A DNA stretch of 64,000 bases from Sulfuricurvum sp. (lineage in GTDB: Bacteria > Campylobacterota > Campylobacteria > Campylobacterales > Sulfurimonadaceae). The stretch is taken from NCBI RefSeq assembly GCF_030691015.1, contig NZ_JAUYFF010000001.1, forward strand, positions 310,001 to 374,000, written 5' to 3'. Within the stretch, counting starts at the first letter, position 1, and the number at the start of each line of letters is the position of its first letter. Positions 25,360-35,135 of the stretch are shown in pieces. The position numbers and the translations under genes are program-made. Below the pieces are notes generated by a model that worked only from the letters and a program-made list of their open reading frames with translations, was not told where the DNA came from and did not search any database.

Positions 25360-27168
25360 ATGATAGAACAAATCCGCAGCCTCCCTCACCAAGCGGGGAT
25401 CTACCAATATTTGGATGGCGCAGGGAGAATTCTCTACATCGGCAAGGCTAAAAACCTCTCCAAACGGGTCAAAAGCTATTTTAATCTCACCCCACAGCTC
25501 TCCCCTAAAATAACATTATCCCTCCGTATCCAAAAAATGCTCTCTGAGGCGGTAGGGCTCCACTACATCATCGTGGAAAATGAGCACGACGCCCTCATTT
25601 TAGAAAATTCCCTTATCAAACAACTCAAGCCCAAATACAATATTCTCCTCCGTGATGATAAAACCTACCCGTATCTCTATGTTGATATGGAAGAACCCTA
25701 TCCACGCTTCGAACTCACCCGCAAAATTATTAAGGGTAAAGGGATCCGCTATTTCGGCCCTTTTTCGATAGGAGCACGCGATATTCTTGATTCTCTTTAT
25801 GAACTGCTAAAACTTGTACAGAAAAAAAGTTGTCTGAAAGGGAAAAAAGGGTGCCTTTTTTATCAGATGGAACAATGCCTTGCTCCTTGTGAATTTCAGG
25901 TTCCCAGAGAAACCTATTTGCCGATGGTTGCACAAGGGATCGAATGGATTCAAAATAAACGTCGACTCATCAGAGAACTCGAAACCAAAATGGAATTTTA
26001 TTCAGAATCGCTACGATTCGAAGAGGCTTTGGTGCTTCGAGATCGAATAGAGCGGATCAACAAAAGCGAGCTAACCTCTCAAATCGATCTGGCCTCTACC
26101 GAAAATTACGATCTCTTTGCCATTGCCGTAAACGAAACACGCGGCTGTATCCTCCGACTTTTCATCCGTGATGGAAAGGTGGCATCCACAACTCACGACT
26201 TTCTCCCAGTAACCCCCTATTTTTCACTGGATGAAGCGTATGAGCGGACATTAGTTGGATTCTACGGAAACGAAAAGCCTCCTATAATCGCCCCTATTTT
26301 AACGGCACACTCTTTTGAATCGAGTGATTGGGTTCACGAACACTTGAGTACCCTCTTTGGGAAAAAAGCAATTCTCGAAGTACCGCAGAGGGGAGGGAAA
26401 AAAGAGCTTATTGATCTTGCCCTTACCAATGCCCATGAGCTACTGCGAGCACCTCAGCCTACCAACGAGAGCCTCTTGTCCGGACTCAAAGAACTTTTTG
26501 AACTCGATACATCCCCGATAAGAATCGAAGTATTTGATAACTCTCATCACGGGGGTGATGCTACCGTCGGAGCTATGATCGTTTATGAAAATGGCCGTTT
26601 TGATAAAAAATCCTACCGATCCTATCATCTGCATGAGAGAGATGAATATGGACAAATGTCGGAAATGTTGCGTCGTCGAATTGAAGGGTTTGCTACCAAT
26701 CCTCCACCTGACTTGTGGGTACTTGACGGCGGAGCGACGTTGCGAGCTTTGGCCGTCGATTTGCTGAGTTCACATGGACTTTATCTCGATGTTATCGCCA
26801 TCAGTAAAGAGAAAATTGACGGCGCATCGCACCGTGCCAAAGGTTCCGCACGCGACATCCTCCATAGCGGTGAAAACACCTTGCGATTGGAGAGTTCCGA
26901 TAAACGGCTCCAATTTATTCAAATGCTTAGAGATGAAGCCCACCGGAGCGCGATCACTTTTCACAAAAAAACTAAAATCAAAATCGATCAATCCTCCAAA
27001 CTTTTAGCCATTAACGGGATCACTTTGCCGAAAATTCATAAACTAATTGATTATTTCGGAACCTTCGAAGGAATTGCCAAAAGCGATTTTTCAACCCTTT
27101 GTGAACTTATAGGGAAGAAAGATGCCGAAAGTCTCCAAAATCACTATAGAGAAACTGCGTCTAAGTAA
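25360..27168 (+). CDS. uvrC: UvrABC excinuclease subunit C
   Basis: Nucleotide-excision repair nuclease of 602 aa that makes both incisions. The domains in order are the GIY-YIG nuclease (residues 8-90, AGIYQYLDGAGRILYIGKAKNL), a cysteine-bearing segment (KKSCLKGKKGCLFYQMEQCLAPC), and the UVR motif that binds UvrB (LETKMEFYSESLRFEEALVLRDRI, near 205). The RNase H-like 5' nuclease follows (IEVFDNSHHGGDATVGAMIV, WVLDGGA), then a C-terminal helix-hairpin-helix. The true start is the ATG at 25360 (MIEQIRSLPHQAG); the track ORF extends upstream into the promoter. Confidence 0.97.
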   Translation: MIEQIRSLPHQAGIYQYLDGAGRILYIGKAKNLSKRVKSYFNLTPQLSPKITLSLRIQKMLSEAVGLHYIIVENEHDALILENSLIKQLKPKYNILLRDDKTYPYLYVDMEEPYPRFELTRKIIKGKGIRYFGPFSIGARDILDSLYELLKLVQKKSCLKGKKGCLFYQMEQCLAPCEFQVPRETYLPMVAQGIEWIQNKRRLIRELETKMEFYSESLRFEEALVLRDRIERINKSELTSQIDLASTENYDLFAIAVNETRGCILRLFIRDGKVASTTHDFLPVTPYFSLDEAYERTLVGFYGNEKPPIIAPILTAHSFESSDWVHEHLSTLFGKKAILEVPQRGGKKELIDLALTNAHELLRAPQPTNESLLSGLKELFELDTSPIRIEVFDNSHHGGDATVGAMIVYENGRFDKKSYRSYHLHERDEYGQMSEMLRRRIEGFATNPPPDLWVLDGGATLRALAVDLLSSHGLYLDVIAISKEKIDGASHRAKGSARDILHSGENTLRLESSDKRLQFIQMLRDEAHRSAITFHKKTKIKIDQSSKLLAINGITLPKIHKLIDYFGTFEGIAKSDFSTLCELIGKKDAESLQNHYRETASK

Positions 27169-27235
27169 TCTTTTATGGAGTTTATGCCATATTCCACAGA
27201 TTATGTTTTCAGCAGTTTTTTAGCTAAAGGGTCAG

Positions 27236-27652
27236 ATGATGGAAAAACCTACTGCGGTGGATGAAGAGTATTTGTTTGATGGACGCGCTATTGTCAGTGA
27301 AACCGATCTTAAAGGTGTTATTACATTTGCCAATCGAAAATTTTGTGAAATATCCGGTTATACCGTTGAAGAACTGATCGGGGAGCCTCATAATATAATC
27401 CGCCATCCCGATATGCCCAAAGCGGCTTTCGCACAAATGTGGAACACAATTCAATCAGGAACACTGTGGCATGGATTGGTCAAAAATCTTCGAAAAGACG
27501 GCCGATACTACTGGGTTGATACGGAAGTTACACCGACATACGATGACAACGGAAAAGTAAAAGGGTACATGGCCGCACGCAAACCGGCATCTCGTAAAAA
27601 TATCGAAGAGACGGCTCAACTGTACCGAAAAATGATTGAGCAAGAACAATAG
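27236..27652 (+). CDS. Aer/CetB-type PAS domain protein
   Basis: A 138-aa single-domain protein. After a short N-terminus it is one PAS domain of the aerotaxis-receptor type: TDLKGVITFANRKFCEISGY, then EPHNIIRHPDMPK, W-x-GLVKNLRKDGRYYWV and VTPTYDDNGKVKGYMAARK. In Aer and Campylobacter CetB this domain binds FAD and reports redox state. No transducer (CetA) gene is adjacent. Instead it starts a unit with an HPt protein, a hybrid kinase and a receiver, with only 9 bp to the next gene. It probably supplies a redox input to that relay (inference). Confidence 0.85.
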   Translation: MMEKPTAVDEEYLFDGRAIVSETDLKGVITFANRKFCEISGYTVEELIGEPHNIIRHPDMPKAAFAQMWNTIQSGTLWHGLVKNLRKDGRYYWVDTEVTPTYDDNGKVKGYMAARKPASRKNIEETAQLYRKMIEQEQ

Positions 27653-27661
27653 GGGGGATGA

Positions 27662-29233
27662 GTGTTATTTTATAACCATAAACAAGAATTTATCGGGATC
27701 GACGAAGAGGGACTTAAACTCTTAAACTATGCAACACTGGAAGATCTCTTGAGTGTCTGCAGTGATGTTGCCGACCTTTTTGCAAAAGAACCCGGCTATA
27801 TCCATAATTTCAAAAGTTTCGGATGGATCGATTTTTTGCTCCACGCCGATTCTGATGCCCGCTCAGCCATTGTTCATGGAAACGGTCGAACCTTCTCCTG
27901 CACGCTTCAAGTCAACAGCCTTTTTTTAAGTGCAGAACCCTCCCAACCCGGTTATATTATTGATTTACTCCATGTTCAATCCATCAGTGGAGATGAATTC
28001 AAACCTCAACCGATGATCCCTAAGAGCAAAACGGACGTTAAATCTCCAATCATTGAATCAGCACCATCCATCTTGCCTAACTACGATCATATCACCCCTA
28101 CTACCTTAAGCGAACCGGGGATACTCGATGTTCCCTCGTTTGCTGAGTTGGAGGTTCAAGAAGAGCCGATCGAAGATCTGTACGCAAAACTCTCCCTTCC
28201 CCTCAATGATGAAGAGTTGGAAAAAGATTTTTTCATTCCGGAGCCTTCCCTCTCCAGCGAAGCGGTAGAAGAGACTAAGGCTGAGACGAGAATCGATCTC
28301 CCAATGCTCGGCGATGTCCGATACAGCAATGCAGAAAAAGAGTTTATCAATACTCTAAAAGTTGATAAATCATATCGTTTTGATCCAAATGTTGCCGCAC
28401 AAGAGCTTGGTCTTCCGGTTGACTTGATTCAAGAGTTCATCGGCGACTTTATCCAGCAAGCCAATGAGTTTAAAGAGGAGCTTTTTGAAGCCGTACTCAG
28501 AGGAGATATCAATAATCTAAAAATATTATCACACAAGCTCAAAGGGGTAGCAGCGAATCTCCGTATCGAAGATGCATTTGAAACACTCAGTGTTATTAAT
28601 ACCTCTGACGATTCCATAGAAATTGAAGCCAATCTCAAATATTTCTACACCATCATCGAAAAATTAGAAGGGAAAGAAGCGGTACAAGAAGAAGTCATAG
28701 AAGAGACTCTGCCAACGTATGAACCGATTTCTCTACCTGAAAATGATGATATTTACGAATTTGCTTTTAAAGAAAAAGAGCCCTTACTCATCCATGAAGA
28801 GCACCTCTATCAAAATGCAATAGAAAAAGATGCGACTCCGATTGAGCTAGCGTACGATGAACCGTTTAAAGAGATAGTTCCCCCCCCTGAAGAGAGTATT
28901 CCTGAAGAGATTCCTGAGGTCGAAACGACTCGAACACTTCATTACGATAAATTTTTTATTGCAGGACAATTGGGAATTGAGGTTGACTTTTTTAATGAAT
29001 TGATTGATGAATATAAACATGATGCCCTTCGTGCAGGAAGTGAAATAAGTGGTGCCATCAGCGCCTTTGATACCCACGCTTGGAAAAAAACGGCAAGTCA
29101 ACTCAAAGGGATCAGTGATAATTTACGACTCAATGAGATTTCGGATGAGTTGGCTATTTTATCTCAAACAAACGATGCTCAAGAAGCCAACAAAGCTTCT
29201 AAGCGTCTTAACAGTTTTCTTGAACAACTATAA
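27662..29233 (+). CDS. PAS-like/tandem HPt phosphotransfer protein
   Basis: A 523-aa cytoplasmic protein starting at GTG 27662, after a G-rich Shine-Dalgarno. Residues 1-105 form a PAS-like domain of a style common in this phylum (FYNHKQEFIGIDEEGLKLLNY ... LFAKEPGYI). An acidic, proline-rich linker follows. HPt domain 1 (about 245-345) has the phospho-accepting His291 in LSHKLKGVAANLR. HPt domain 2 (about 430-523) has the same frame, TASQLKGISDNLR, but Ser479 replaces the histidine. It should shuttle phosphate between the hybrid kinase downstream and the stand-alone receiver. It follows the PAS gene closely and precedes the kinase by 27 bp. Confidence 0.8.
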   Translation: MLFYNHKQEFIGIDEEGLKLLNYATLEDLLSVCSDVADLFAKEPGYIHNFKSFGWIDFLLHADSDARSAIVHGNGRTFSCTLQVNSLFLSAEPSQPGYIIDLLHVQSISGDEFKPQPMIPKSKTDVKSPIIESAPSILPNYDHITPTTLSEPGILDVPSFAELEVQEEPIEDLYAKLSLPLNDEELEKDFFIPEPSLSSEAVEETKAETRIDLPMLGDVRYSNAEKEFINTLKVDKSYRFDPNVAAQELGLPVDLIQEFIGDFIQQANEFKEELFEAVLRGDINNLKILSHKLKGVAANLRIEDAFETLSVINTSDDSIEIEANLKYFYTIIEKLEGKEAVQEEVIEETLPTYEPISLPENDDIYEFAFKEKEPLLIHEEHLYQNAIEKDATPIELAYDEPFKEIVPPPEESIPEEIPEVETTRTLHYDKFFIAGQLGIEVDFFNELIDEYKHDALRAGSEISGAISAFDTHAWKKTASQLKGISDNLRLNEISDELAILSQTNDAQEANKASKRLNSFLEQL

Positions 29234-29260
29234 AGAAATAAGCGAAATATAGGAGACCCC

Positions 29261-32200
29261 ATGCAACTAGGACTTAGAAATCGACTTCGCCTCATCAGTC
29301 TCTTACCGATTCTGATACTTTTTATCCTCGCAAGCTACTACGTTTATAATGCGTATGTCAGCTACAAAGGGGCGGAACAGCTTCAAGTAAGACTTGAGGG
29401 AAACAAACAACTCAATGATCTGATCAATAACCTTTCACGCGAACGCGGAATGACGGTAATGTATATGGGGAATGCTTCACCGGCCACCCTAAAATCACTT
29501 CATGCGCAACGAGCTATTGTCGATCAAAAAATCGATGCGTATCAAAAACATCTTACAACCCTAGAACATATGAATGCAGAAGAAGCTTCAAAAGCCTCTG
29601 CATTATCAAAACTCATCAGTGATCTACAGCGAGGGATCAATCAATCTCGTCCCTACGTCGATAACGGCAATGCCAATTTTGATAAAATTTTTACCGATCT
29701 GTACGGTAAATCGGAAGAACAGCTCATCAATGAACTGGCCAAACTGGCAACACTACATTTTGATGACGAAGTTAATTCCCTCTCTTCTGCCTACCTCTCT
29801 TTAGTTCGTGCAAACGAATACAGCAGTGTGGAACGTGACTACATTACCTATGTTCTCTCACGGGCAACCCCTCTTGCCGAAGAAGAACTCAATAAATGGG
29901 TTACGTTAATTGCAAAAGCCGATACCTTCAATCTCGAAGGAATGAGTAACAAACCGATCCAGTCAAAACTCCAAGCAACCCTTTACAGTGAAGATAACAG
30001 CGAGCTTTTCCTTGATATCACGACAGAACGAACCACTATTTTGCAAACCAGCACCACCGGTGCCTATCAAACCCAATCGGGTATTTGGTTTGCCATGATT
30101 TCTGAAAAAATCGATGCCATCAACGAAGCTGAAAAAGTTTTGATCGATGCCATGGACGCTCGTGCTTCTATCGTACAAGAACAAGCGGTTCAAGTCCTCA
30201 TCATCGCTATTGCCGTCTGGATATTGGGAGTTTTGGTTGCGATTTTAGGCTATTTTTTCTCTGCTGAAATCACCACCAACATCAAAAATCTTGAATCGGT
30301 TCTCAAACGGGTTGCAGAAGATACGCACGACAGCGAAGCTGAAGTTCTCAGCCATACCATTAACCTCGATACCACAGCAGGTACAGCCCAAGCGTATGGC
30401 TTGCTGGAACGTATCATTGAGCAAACCCTCAATGATAAGCAATACGCGATGGAAGCTTCCGAAGCAAAATCGATGTTTTTGGCCAATATGTCCCATGAAA
30501 TTCGTACCCCTCTTAACGGTATCGTCGGATTTACCGAGCTACTCAAAGATACCGACCTTCATGACGAACAACGAGAGTTTATCGATATCATTGAAAAAAG
30601 TTCTGAGAACCTTCTTGAAATCATTAATAATATTCTCGACCTCTCAAAAATCGAAAGCAATAAACTTGAAATTGAGGAGATTGTCTTTAATCCGATCGAT
30701 GAATTTGAAAGTGCCGTTGAAGTCTACGGAGTCCGTGCTTCCGAAAAGCATATCGACCTTGCATGTTATGTCGATCCGAGCCTGGAGCGACCGCTCAAAG
30801 GGGATCCGACTAAAATCAAAGAGGTCATTATCAACCTTCTTTCCAATGCCGTCAAATTTACCAACAGCGGCGGGGCTATCAGTGTCGATATACGCCGAGT
30901 AGAGTGTGATACCCTCAATCGAACCAAAGTCCGTTTCCAAGTAAAAGACAATGGAATCGGAGTTACCAGCGAGCAACGCTCCCGTATTTTTGAAGCCTTT
31001 TCACAAGCCGATACGTCAATTACCCGTAAATACGGCGGTACCGGTTTAGGACTCACCATTTCAAGCCGTTTCGTTGAATTGATGGGGTCACAGCTTGATC
31101 TTGAAAGCGAACCGGGCAACGGCACAACATTTTTCTTTACACTAGAGTTTGAAGAGATTGAAACCCTTAATGAACCGCTTAAGGGATCATTTTCCAATAT
31201 CAATGCCGTCATATTAGAGAACCATTCGAAGAAGAAACTCCAAAATACCTATCTTAAAGAGTATCTCGACTATTTCGGAGTGAGTTATACCACTTTTCAT
31301 GAACTAGATGAGCTTAGAATGTTGGAGCGGCAAGTTAATTACGACTTGCTATTTATTGACAATGACTACACAACCGATGATGATATTCTTACGTATGCAT
31401 CATCACAAGAACAGCTGGTTCTCATTACCAAATCATTCTATATGAAAAAAATCGACTCTCTGGGAATCGATATTTTCAAAGTATTGTATGAGCCTCTTAA
31501 CAGTTCAAAAATTCGCATCACCCTTGATGCGTATGATGCCGAAGCATTTAGCAACCGTAAAGTAAAAGTATCACGCCGCAAAAAGTTCGATGAGAAAAAC
31601 TCCCGTTTTGCCGCAACCGCACTCGTTGCTGAAGATAATATTATCAACCAAAAACTGATTCGACGTACTCTTGAAGATCTAGGATTAGAAATCACGATAG
31701 CCAACAATGGGCTTGAAGCATTTGAAAAACGCAAAAACGGTAATTTTGACATTATATTTATGGATATTCAAATGCCCGTACTTGACGGCATCGAAGCAAC
31801 CCAAGAGATTTTGGATTTCGAAGAGGATTATGGCCATAATCATATCCCTATCGTTGCCTTGACGGCAAATGCACTTAAAGGGGACCGTGAGCGGTTTATG
31901 GCAGCTGGAATGGATGAATATACCACCAAACCGCTGGTACGATCAGAAATAATCTCATTACTCAACAACTTTTTATCCCATAAGATTATTGAAATCAACC
32001 CTGTACCGAAATCGGTTCACGAGATTGTTGCTTCCTCTGAAGAATCAGCTCCTCTTATGACAAGCAGCGATGTCATAGTCGAACAAGGAAGTGAAACTAT
32101 TATTCCTGAGATTCCGGAAGAGAGTCTTATTGCCCTTCCTGAGGAAGAGTCCATCAATACATTGATGGAGGCTAATGAAGAGGATCCAATCCTACCGAAA

Positions 32201-32608
32201 CCGGAAGAAGAGTCGGCTATTATTGATGAGCCTATGATTCAAGAGCGGGTATCAGCCTATGAAGCCGATATACTGATAGCGAAACAAAATATTCTGGAAT
32301 TAAAACTCTTCACCCGCATTCTTGATGATTTAGGCTATACCTACAAAAGTGTCACAACTTCCGATCAACTCAAAGAAGAAATCAGTAATCATCGCTATAA
32401 ACTTGCCCTTTTTGATAAAAAATTAAGTGGATTAAATCTCAAGGATCTGTATGATATAATCCGTTCTAATAGCAGCGATACGTCTCTGGTTATGCTCATC
32501 GATCCAAGTGTTCCGGAAGAAGCTGAGGATGCAATGTATGTTCATGAAATTATCAAAAATATCATCAACAAAGATTTATTGCGTCTTGTTTTTGAAAAAT
32601 TTATCTAA
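29261..32608 (+). CDS. Hybrid sensor histidine kinase with NIT-like sensor
   Basis: Inner-membrane kinase of 1115 aa. TM1 (about 12-30) and TM2 (about 310-334) enclose a helical periplasmic domain with [16 protein letters not shown], resembling the nitrate/nitrite-sensing NIT domain. HisKA follows with His412 in [11 protein letters not shown], then HATPase_c (about 520-640; NAVKFTN, DNGIGV, GTGLGL). Receiver 1 (about 645-760) lacks the acidic pair. Receiver 2 is canonical with Asp835 in FMDIQMP, conserved Thr and TTKPL. An acidic linker leads to a degenerate C-terminal receiver (about 1000-1115) that keeps [10 protein letters not shown]. It is the core of the four-gene relay. The ligand is inferred, not proven. 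Confidence 0.88.
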   Translation: MQLGLRNRLRLISLLPILILFILASYYVYNAYVSYKGAEQLQVRLEGNKQLNDLINNLSRERGMTVMYMGNASPATLKSLHAQRAIVDQKIDAYQKHLTTLEHMNAEEASKASALSKLISDLQRGINQSRPYVDNGNANFDKIFTDLYGKSEEQLINELAKLATLHFDDEVNSLSSAYLSLVRANEYSSVERDYITYVLSRATPLAEEELNKWVTLIAKADTFNLEGMSNKPIQSKLQATLYSEDNSELFLDITTERTTILQTSTTGAYQTQSGIWFAMISEKIDAINEAEKVLIDAMDARASIVQEQAVQVLIIAIAVWILGVLVAILGYFFSAEITTNIKNLESVLKRVAEDTHDSEAEVLSHTINLDTTAGTAQAYGLLERIIEQTLNDKQYAMEASEAKSMFLANMSHEIRTPLNGIVGFTELLKDTDLHDEQREFIDIIEKSSENLLEIINNILDLSKIESNKLEIEEIVFNPIDEFESAVEVYGVRASEKHIDLACYVDPSLERPLKGDPTKIKEVIINLLSNAVKFTNSGGAISVDIRRVECDTLNRTKVRFQVKDNGIGVTSEQRSRIFEAFSQADTSITRKYGGTGLGLTISSRFVELMGSQLDLESEPGNGTTFFFTLEFEEIETLNEPLKGSFSNINAVILENHSKKKLQNTYLKEYLDYFGVSYTTFHELDELRMLERQVNYDLLFIDNDYTTDDDILTYASSQEQLVLITKSFYMKKIDSLGIDIFKVLYEPLNSSKIRITLDAYDAEAFSNRKVKVSRRKKFDEKNSRFAATALVAEDNIINQKLIRRTLEDLGLEITIANNGLEAFEKRKNGNFDIIFMDIQMPVLDGIEATQEILDFEEDYGHNHIPIVALTANALKGDRERFMAAGMDEYTTKPLVRSEIISLLNNFLSHKIIEINPVPKSVHEIVASSEESAPLMTSSDVIVEQGSETIIPEIPEESLIALPEEESINTLMEANEEDPILPKPEEESAIIDEPMIQERVSAYEADILIAKQNILELKLFTRILDDLGYTYKSVTTSDQLKEEISNHRYKLALFDKKLSGLNLKDLYDIIRSNSSDTSLVMLIDPSVPEEAEDAMYVHEIIKNIINKDLLRLVFEKFI

Positions 32609-32627
32609 GCGAATGGGGAAAATCTAA

Positions 32628-33005
32628 ATGGATGAGAAGAAACTAAAAGTTCTCGCGGTCGATGATGATATGATCAACCTAAAACTACTCAAGACCATGC
32701 TCATGAAAACCCCGAATGTCTCCGCTGTAGTAGAGGCGAAAAATGGTGCCGATGCCATCGGTGTACTCAAATCCCAAAACGATATTGATATCATTCTCCT
32801 CGATATCATTATGCCGGTTATGGGCGGGATCGAAATGCTCAAAGTCATTCGTGCGGATGAATCCCTCCGTCAACTTCCCGTTATCGTCCTCACCACCGAT
32901 GAGACTAAAAAAGGGGAAGCATTAGAATGCGGAGCCAACGGTTTCTTGATGAAACCGGTTCGTGAAAAAGATGTCCTCGCAAAAATCGCTCAGTTAGCAC
33001 TTTAA
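32628..33005 (+). CDS. Stand-alone response regulator receiver
   Basis: A 125-aa CheY-like domain with no output domain. The acidic pair is VDDD, the phosphorylation site is in ILLDIIMPVMGG, the Thr is in VLTTDE and the Lys in FLMKPV, so it is fully functional by motif. It starts 19 bp after the hybrid kinase and is the presumed endpoint of the relay, perhaps acting by protein contact (motility, pilus or another kinase). A strong terminator follows. Confidence 0.92.
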   Translation: MDEKKLKVLAVDDDMINLKLLKTMLMKTPNVSAVVEAKNGADAIGVLKSQNDIDIILLDIIMPVMGGIEMLKVIRADESLRQLPVIVLTTDETKKGEALECGANGFLMKPVREKDVLAKIAQLAL

Positions 33006-33041
33006 CTTTATTCCCGTTCGTGGTGAGCACTTGTGCCCTTT

Positions 33042-33070
33042 GGGTATGTCAAACCATGAACCCTTTTTTT
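33042..33070 (+). terminator. Intrinsic terminator after the phosphorelay operon
   Basis: GGGTATG, loop TCAAAC, CATGAACCC (stem of 7 bp with a two-base bulge) followed by seven T residues. It ends the plus-strand PAS-to-receiver unit, just before the convergent prepilin gene. Confidence 0.75.
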
Positions 33071-33074
33071 CTTC

Positions 33075-33521
33075 TTACAGCTTTTGCCAAGAACGTCTAT
33101 GCGCACGGATAGGTTCTGTTGTGATAGTCGCGCGCGTTACAGCTGTCGCATCAATCAGTACCATCGTATCTTTTCCGGTAGTGTCAGCCAGCGTTGTACA
33201 TCCTGCCGCTGCCGCTCCTTCAAATGAGTAGGCTAAGGAAACATTAATATCGAAAATAGCAGTTCCTCCTGCATCGTTTACGGTGATATTGAGCTGATTC
33301 AAACACGCCCCCGCTGTCGTATCAACCCCCTGCGCCCTCATAAGAGCATACTCAGTGGCACTCTGCGCCAATAGCTCTGCCTGAGCTCTGAGATAATTAT
33401 CGGAGATCGATTTACTCCCTTTGGCGGCATTGGATAAAAGCAAGGCTCCCCCTAAAGCAACCATAACAACGACAAAAATCGCCAGAATCATGGCAAACCC
33501 TTTGCGTTTAGTAACGGACAT
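33075..33521 (-). CDS. Prepilin-like protein lacking Glu5 (PilX/GspK-like)
   Basis: About 148 aa. A class III signal peptide reads KRKG/FAMILAIFVVVMVALGG, cleaved before Phe. Mature position 5 is Leu rather than the usual Glu. Minor pilins that cap the tip (GspK, PilX type) characteristically lack Glu5, so it may be the tip-most pilin. The body has two cysteines about 45 residues apart that could bridge. The start at 33521 fits the prepilin leader; the track start at 33569 does not. It overlaps the next prepilin gene by 14 bp and is the last gene of the cassette. Confidence 0.75.
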   Translation of the reverse strand: MSVTKRKGFAMILAIFVVVMVALGGALLLSNAAKGSKSISDNYLRAQAELLAQSATEYALMRAQGVDTTAGACLNQLNITVNDAGGTAIFDINVSLAYSFEGAAAAGCTTLADTTGKDTMVLIDATAVTRATITTEPIRAHRRSWQKL

Positions 33522-34449
33522 GTACCATCCTTTCACGGCAAATTTGATTTGCGGAAAGATTCGAATCACTTAAATTCTCATCTAGCCCTTGCAGACAGAT
33601 TTTGAGGGTATAAATATTACCGACATTCGAGTTCATTACAGTATTACTATTGTCATACAAAATAGTAAAGTGTGTCACTTTATCGGCTAAAAGTCGTGCA
33701 GTAGCTCCACTATACTGTTCATTATTCCACGGTTCAAATCCCGTGTACATATTAAACAGACCGTTCTTTGCTCGAAATGCATAGGCTGTCCGCATCACAT
33801 ACGCCCGACTTGCCTGCCCGCTGATACTTAACACTTTATCAAGGGTAAGGGCTGTATCGGAATCCACTGACTGTATTGTTGCATAAACATGATTTTCAAC
33901 ATTAGCTGCACCTGTCAGATCCCAACCAAACCGATGACATTCATCTGCTCCCTCTCCCATACCATCACTCCGAAAAATAGCTGCACCCACCAAGGAATTC
34001 CCCGGATTGATAGAGGTATAGTTAGCATCCGCCGAAATCAACGTATTTCCGACACTCAAAACATCGCTTGTCCACCCCGAAAGCCAACGCCCTAACCCTG
34101 CATTCCAAAATCCTCTCAACCCATCATTATCCACCGCAACAAAAGCAATCGTATAATCGTTCTTTTCATCTCCTGTTACAGGGATACCATCACATTGACT
34201 ACCAAATGACACATTATTTTGATCCAAACGGATAATCGAAGCGGAGATTCCATTTTCAAAATATTTGGATACCTGCTCAAGGATGTGATCCGCTTGAGCA
34301 ACTCGTTTGGAATACTCACCCGTTCGATAAATTCCATCATAATATTGCCGCAAAACTTCCAGTGCCAATCCCCCGACTATTCCCATAATAACCATGACAA
34401 ACAAAAGCTCTATCATAGTAAAAGCTTTGCGATTATTTATAGGCTTCAT
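33508..34449 (-). CDS. Type IV prepilin-like protein
   Basis: A 313-aa protein with an N-terminal prepilin signal NRKA/FTMIELLFVMVIMGIVGG (Ala at -1, Glu5 present) and a hydrophobic helix. A large globular part has few motifs (SQCDGIP, EGADECHRF cysteines). The size suggests a minor pilin such as PilW/GspJ. It overlaps both neighbours (4 and 14 bp), so the proteins are made together. It is part of a pilus-tip cassette with the MshQ-like protein. Confidence 0.8.
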   Translation of the reverse strand: MKPINNRKAFTMIELLFVMVIMGIVGGLALEVLRQYYDGIYRTGEYSKRVAQADHILEQVSKYFENGISASIIRLDQNNVSFGSQCDGIPVTGDEKNDYTIAFVAVDNDGLRGFWNAGLGRWLSGWTSDVLSVGNTLISADANYTSINPGNSLVGAAIFRSDGMGEGADECHRFGWDLTGAANVENHVYATIQSVDSDTALTLDKVLSISGQASRAYVMRTAYAFRAKNGLFNMYTGFEPWNNEQYSGATARLLADKVTHFTILYDNSNTVMNSNVGNIYTLKICLQGLDENLSDSNLSANQICRERMVHVRY

Positions 34450-35135
34450 TCGGAGAACTTCCCAACATTGGATTTAAAAAAAGTCAATGTCATATCGACA
34501 TCAGGATTAGCAGGGTTATGAGTTCGAACGACAATTTGTTTGAGATGAGTTTGTGTCCCAGCATTAAAAGGGTTCATATTTGCCGATGACCCCAATGTCC
34601 ATGTTGCCGTTGCCATTCCTGCATTAATAGCAGATATTGTAGCAGCAACATAATTCACTCGATACTCAATCTGAATCGTATAGATTGTATTATTAGCCCC
34701 TGTTGCATTTATTTCTAAATTATAGGGGTTGTTATGAAGTTGCTCTATCCCTTGAGTCAAATTCAAATTTCCATTTACCGCAGCTACTGCCATCATCGGA
34801 GCATTAGCAGAACAGGCCATACTTGAATCAGGATTTGCACGGTATGTTCCTGCTCCTCTAAGAGGGTCAACATTACAAGGCAAATCAATATCTCCAGCAA
34901 TCTGAAGTGAACCAAAATCGGGAGCGGTCGAGTTTCGATCCCATCGTGCTTGAGAGACCTTGGTGATCTCCCCCATCATCCGCTTGAGAATATCCTCATC
35001 GATAATCATCCCTTTGGAGGCATTATCGGCTACATTCATCATAGAGGGAATGGTGATGACGCTGATGGCTATAATGACTATGGCAAATATAAGCTCGATC
35101 ATCGCCATAGCTAAGCGCATTTTAGAACCTCTCAT
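34446..35135 (-). CDS. Type IV prepilin-like protein
   Basis: A 229-aa protein with a prepilin-type N-terminus: MRLA/MAMIELIFAIVIIAISVI, Glu5 present, followed by a helix and a soluble domain with two cysteines (LPCNVDP, SMACSANAP). The listed ATG forms a TAATG junction with the upstream adhesin gene. A second ATG at 35120 has GAGAGG seven bases upstream and gives a shorter leader; either is possible. It resembles PilV/GspI-type minor pilins only in layout. Confidence 0.78.
   Translation of the reverse strand: MRGSKMRLAMAMIELIFAIVIIAISVITIPSMMNVADNASKGMIIDEDILKRMMGEITKVSQARWDRNSTAPDFGSLQIAGDIDLPCNVDPLRGAGTYRANPDSSMACSANAPMMAVAAVNGNLNLTQGIEQLHNNPYNLEINATGANNTIYTIQIEYRVNYVAATISAINAGMATATWTLGSSANMNPFNAGTQTHLKQIVVRTHNPANPDVDMTLTFFKSNVGKFSE

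Noticed and set aside
27658-27675. ATG at 27658 as start of the HPt gene
   Set aside because: It runs into TAA after five codons; only GTG at 27662 opens the long frame.
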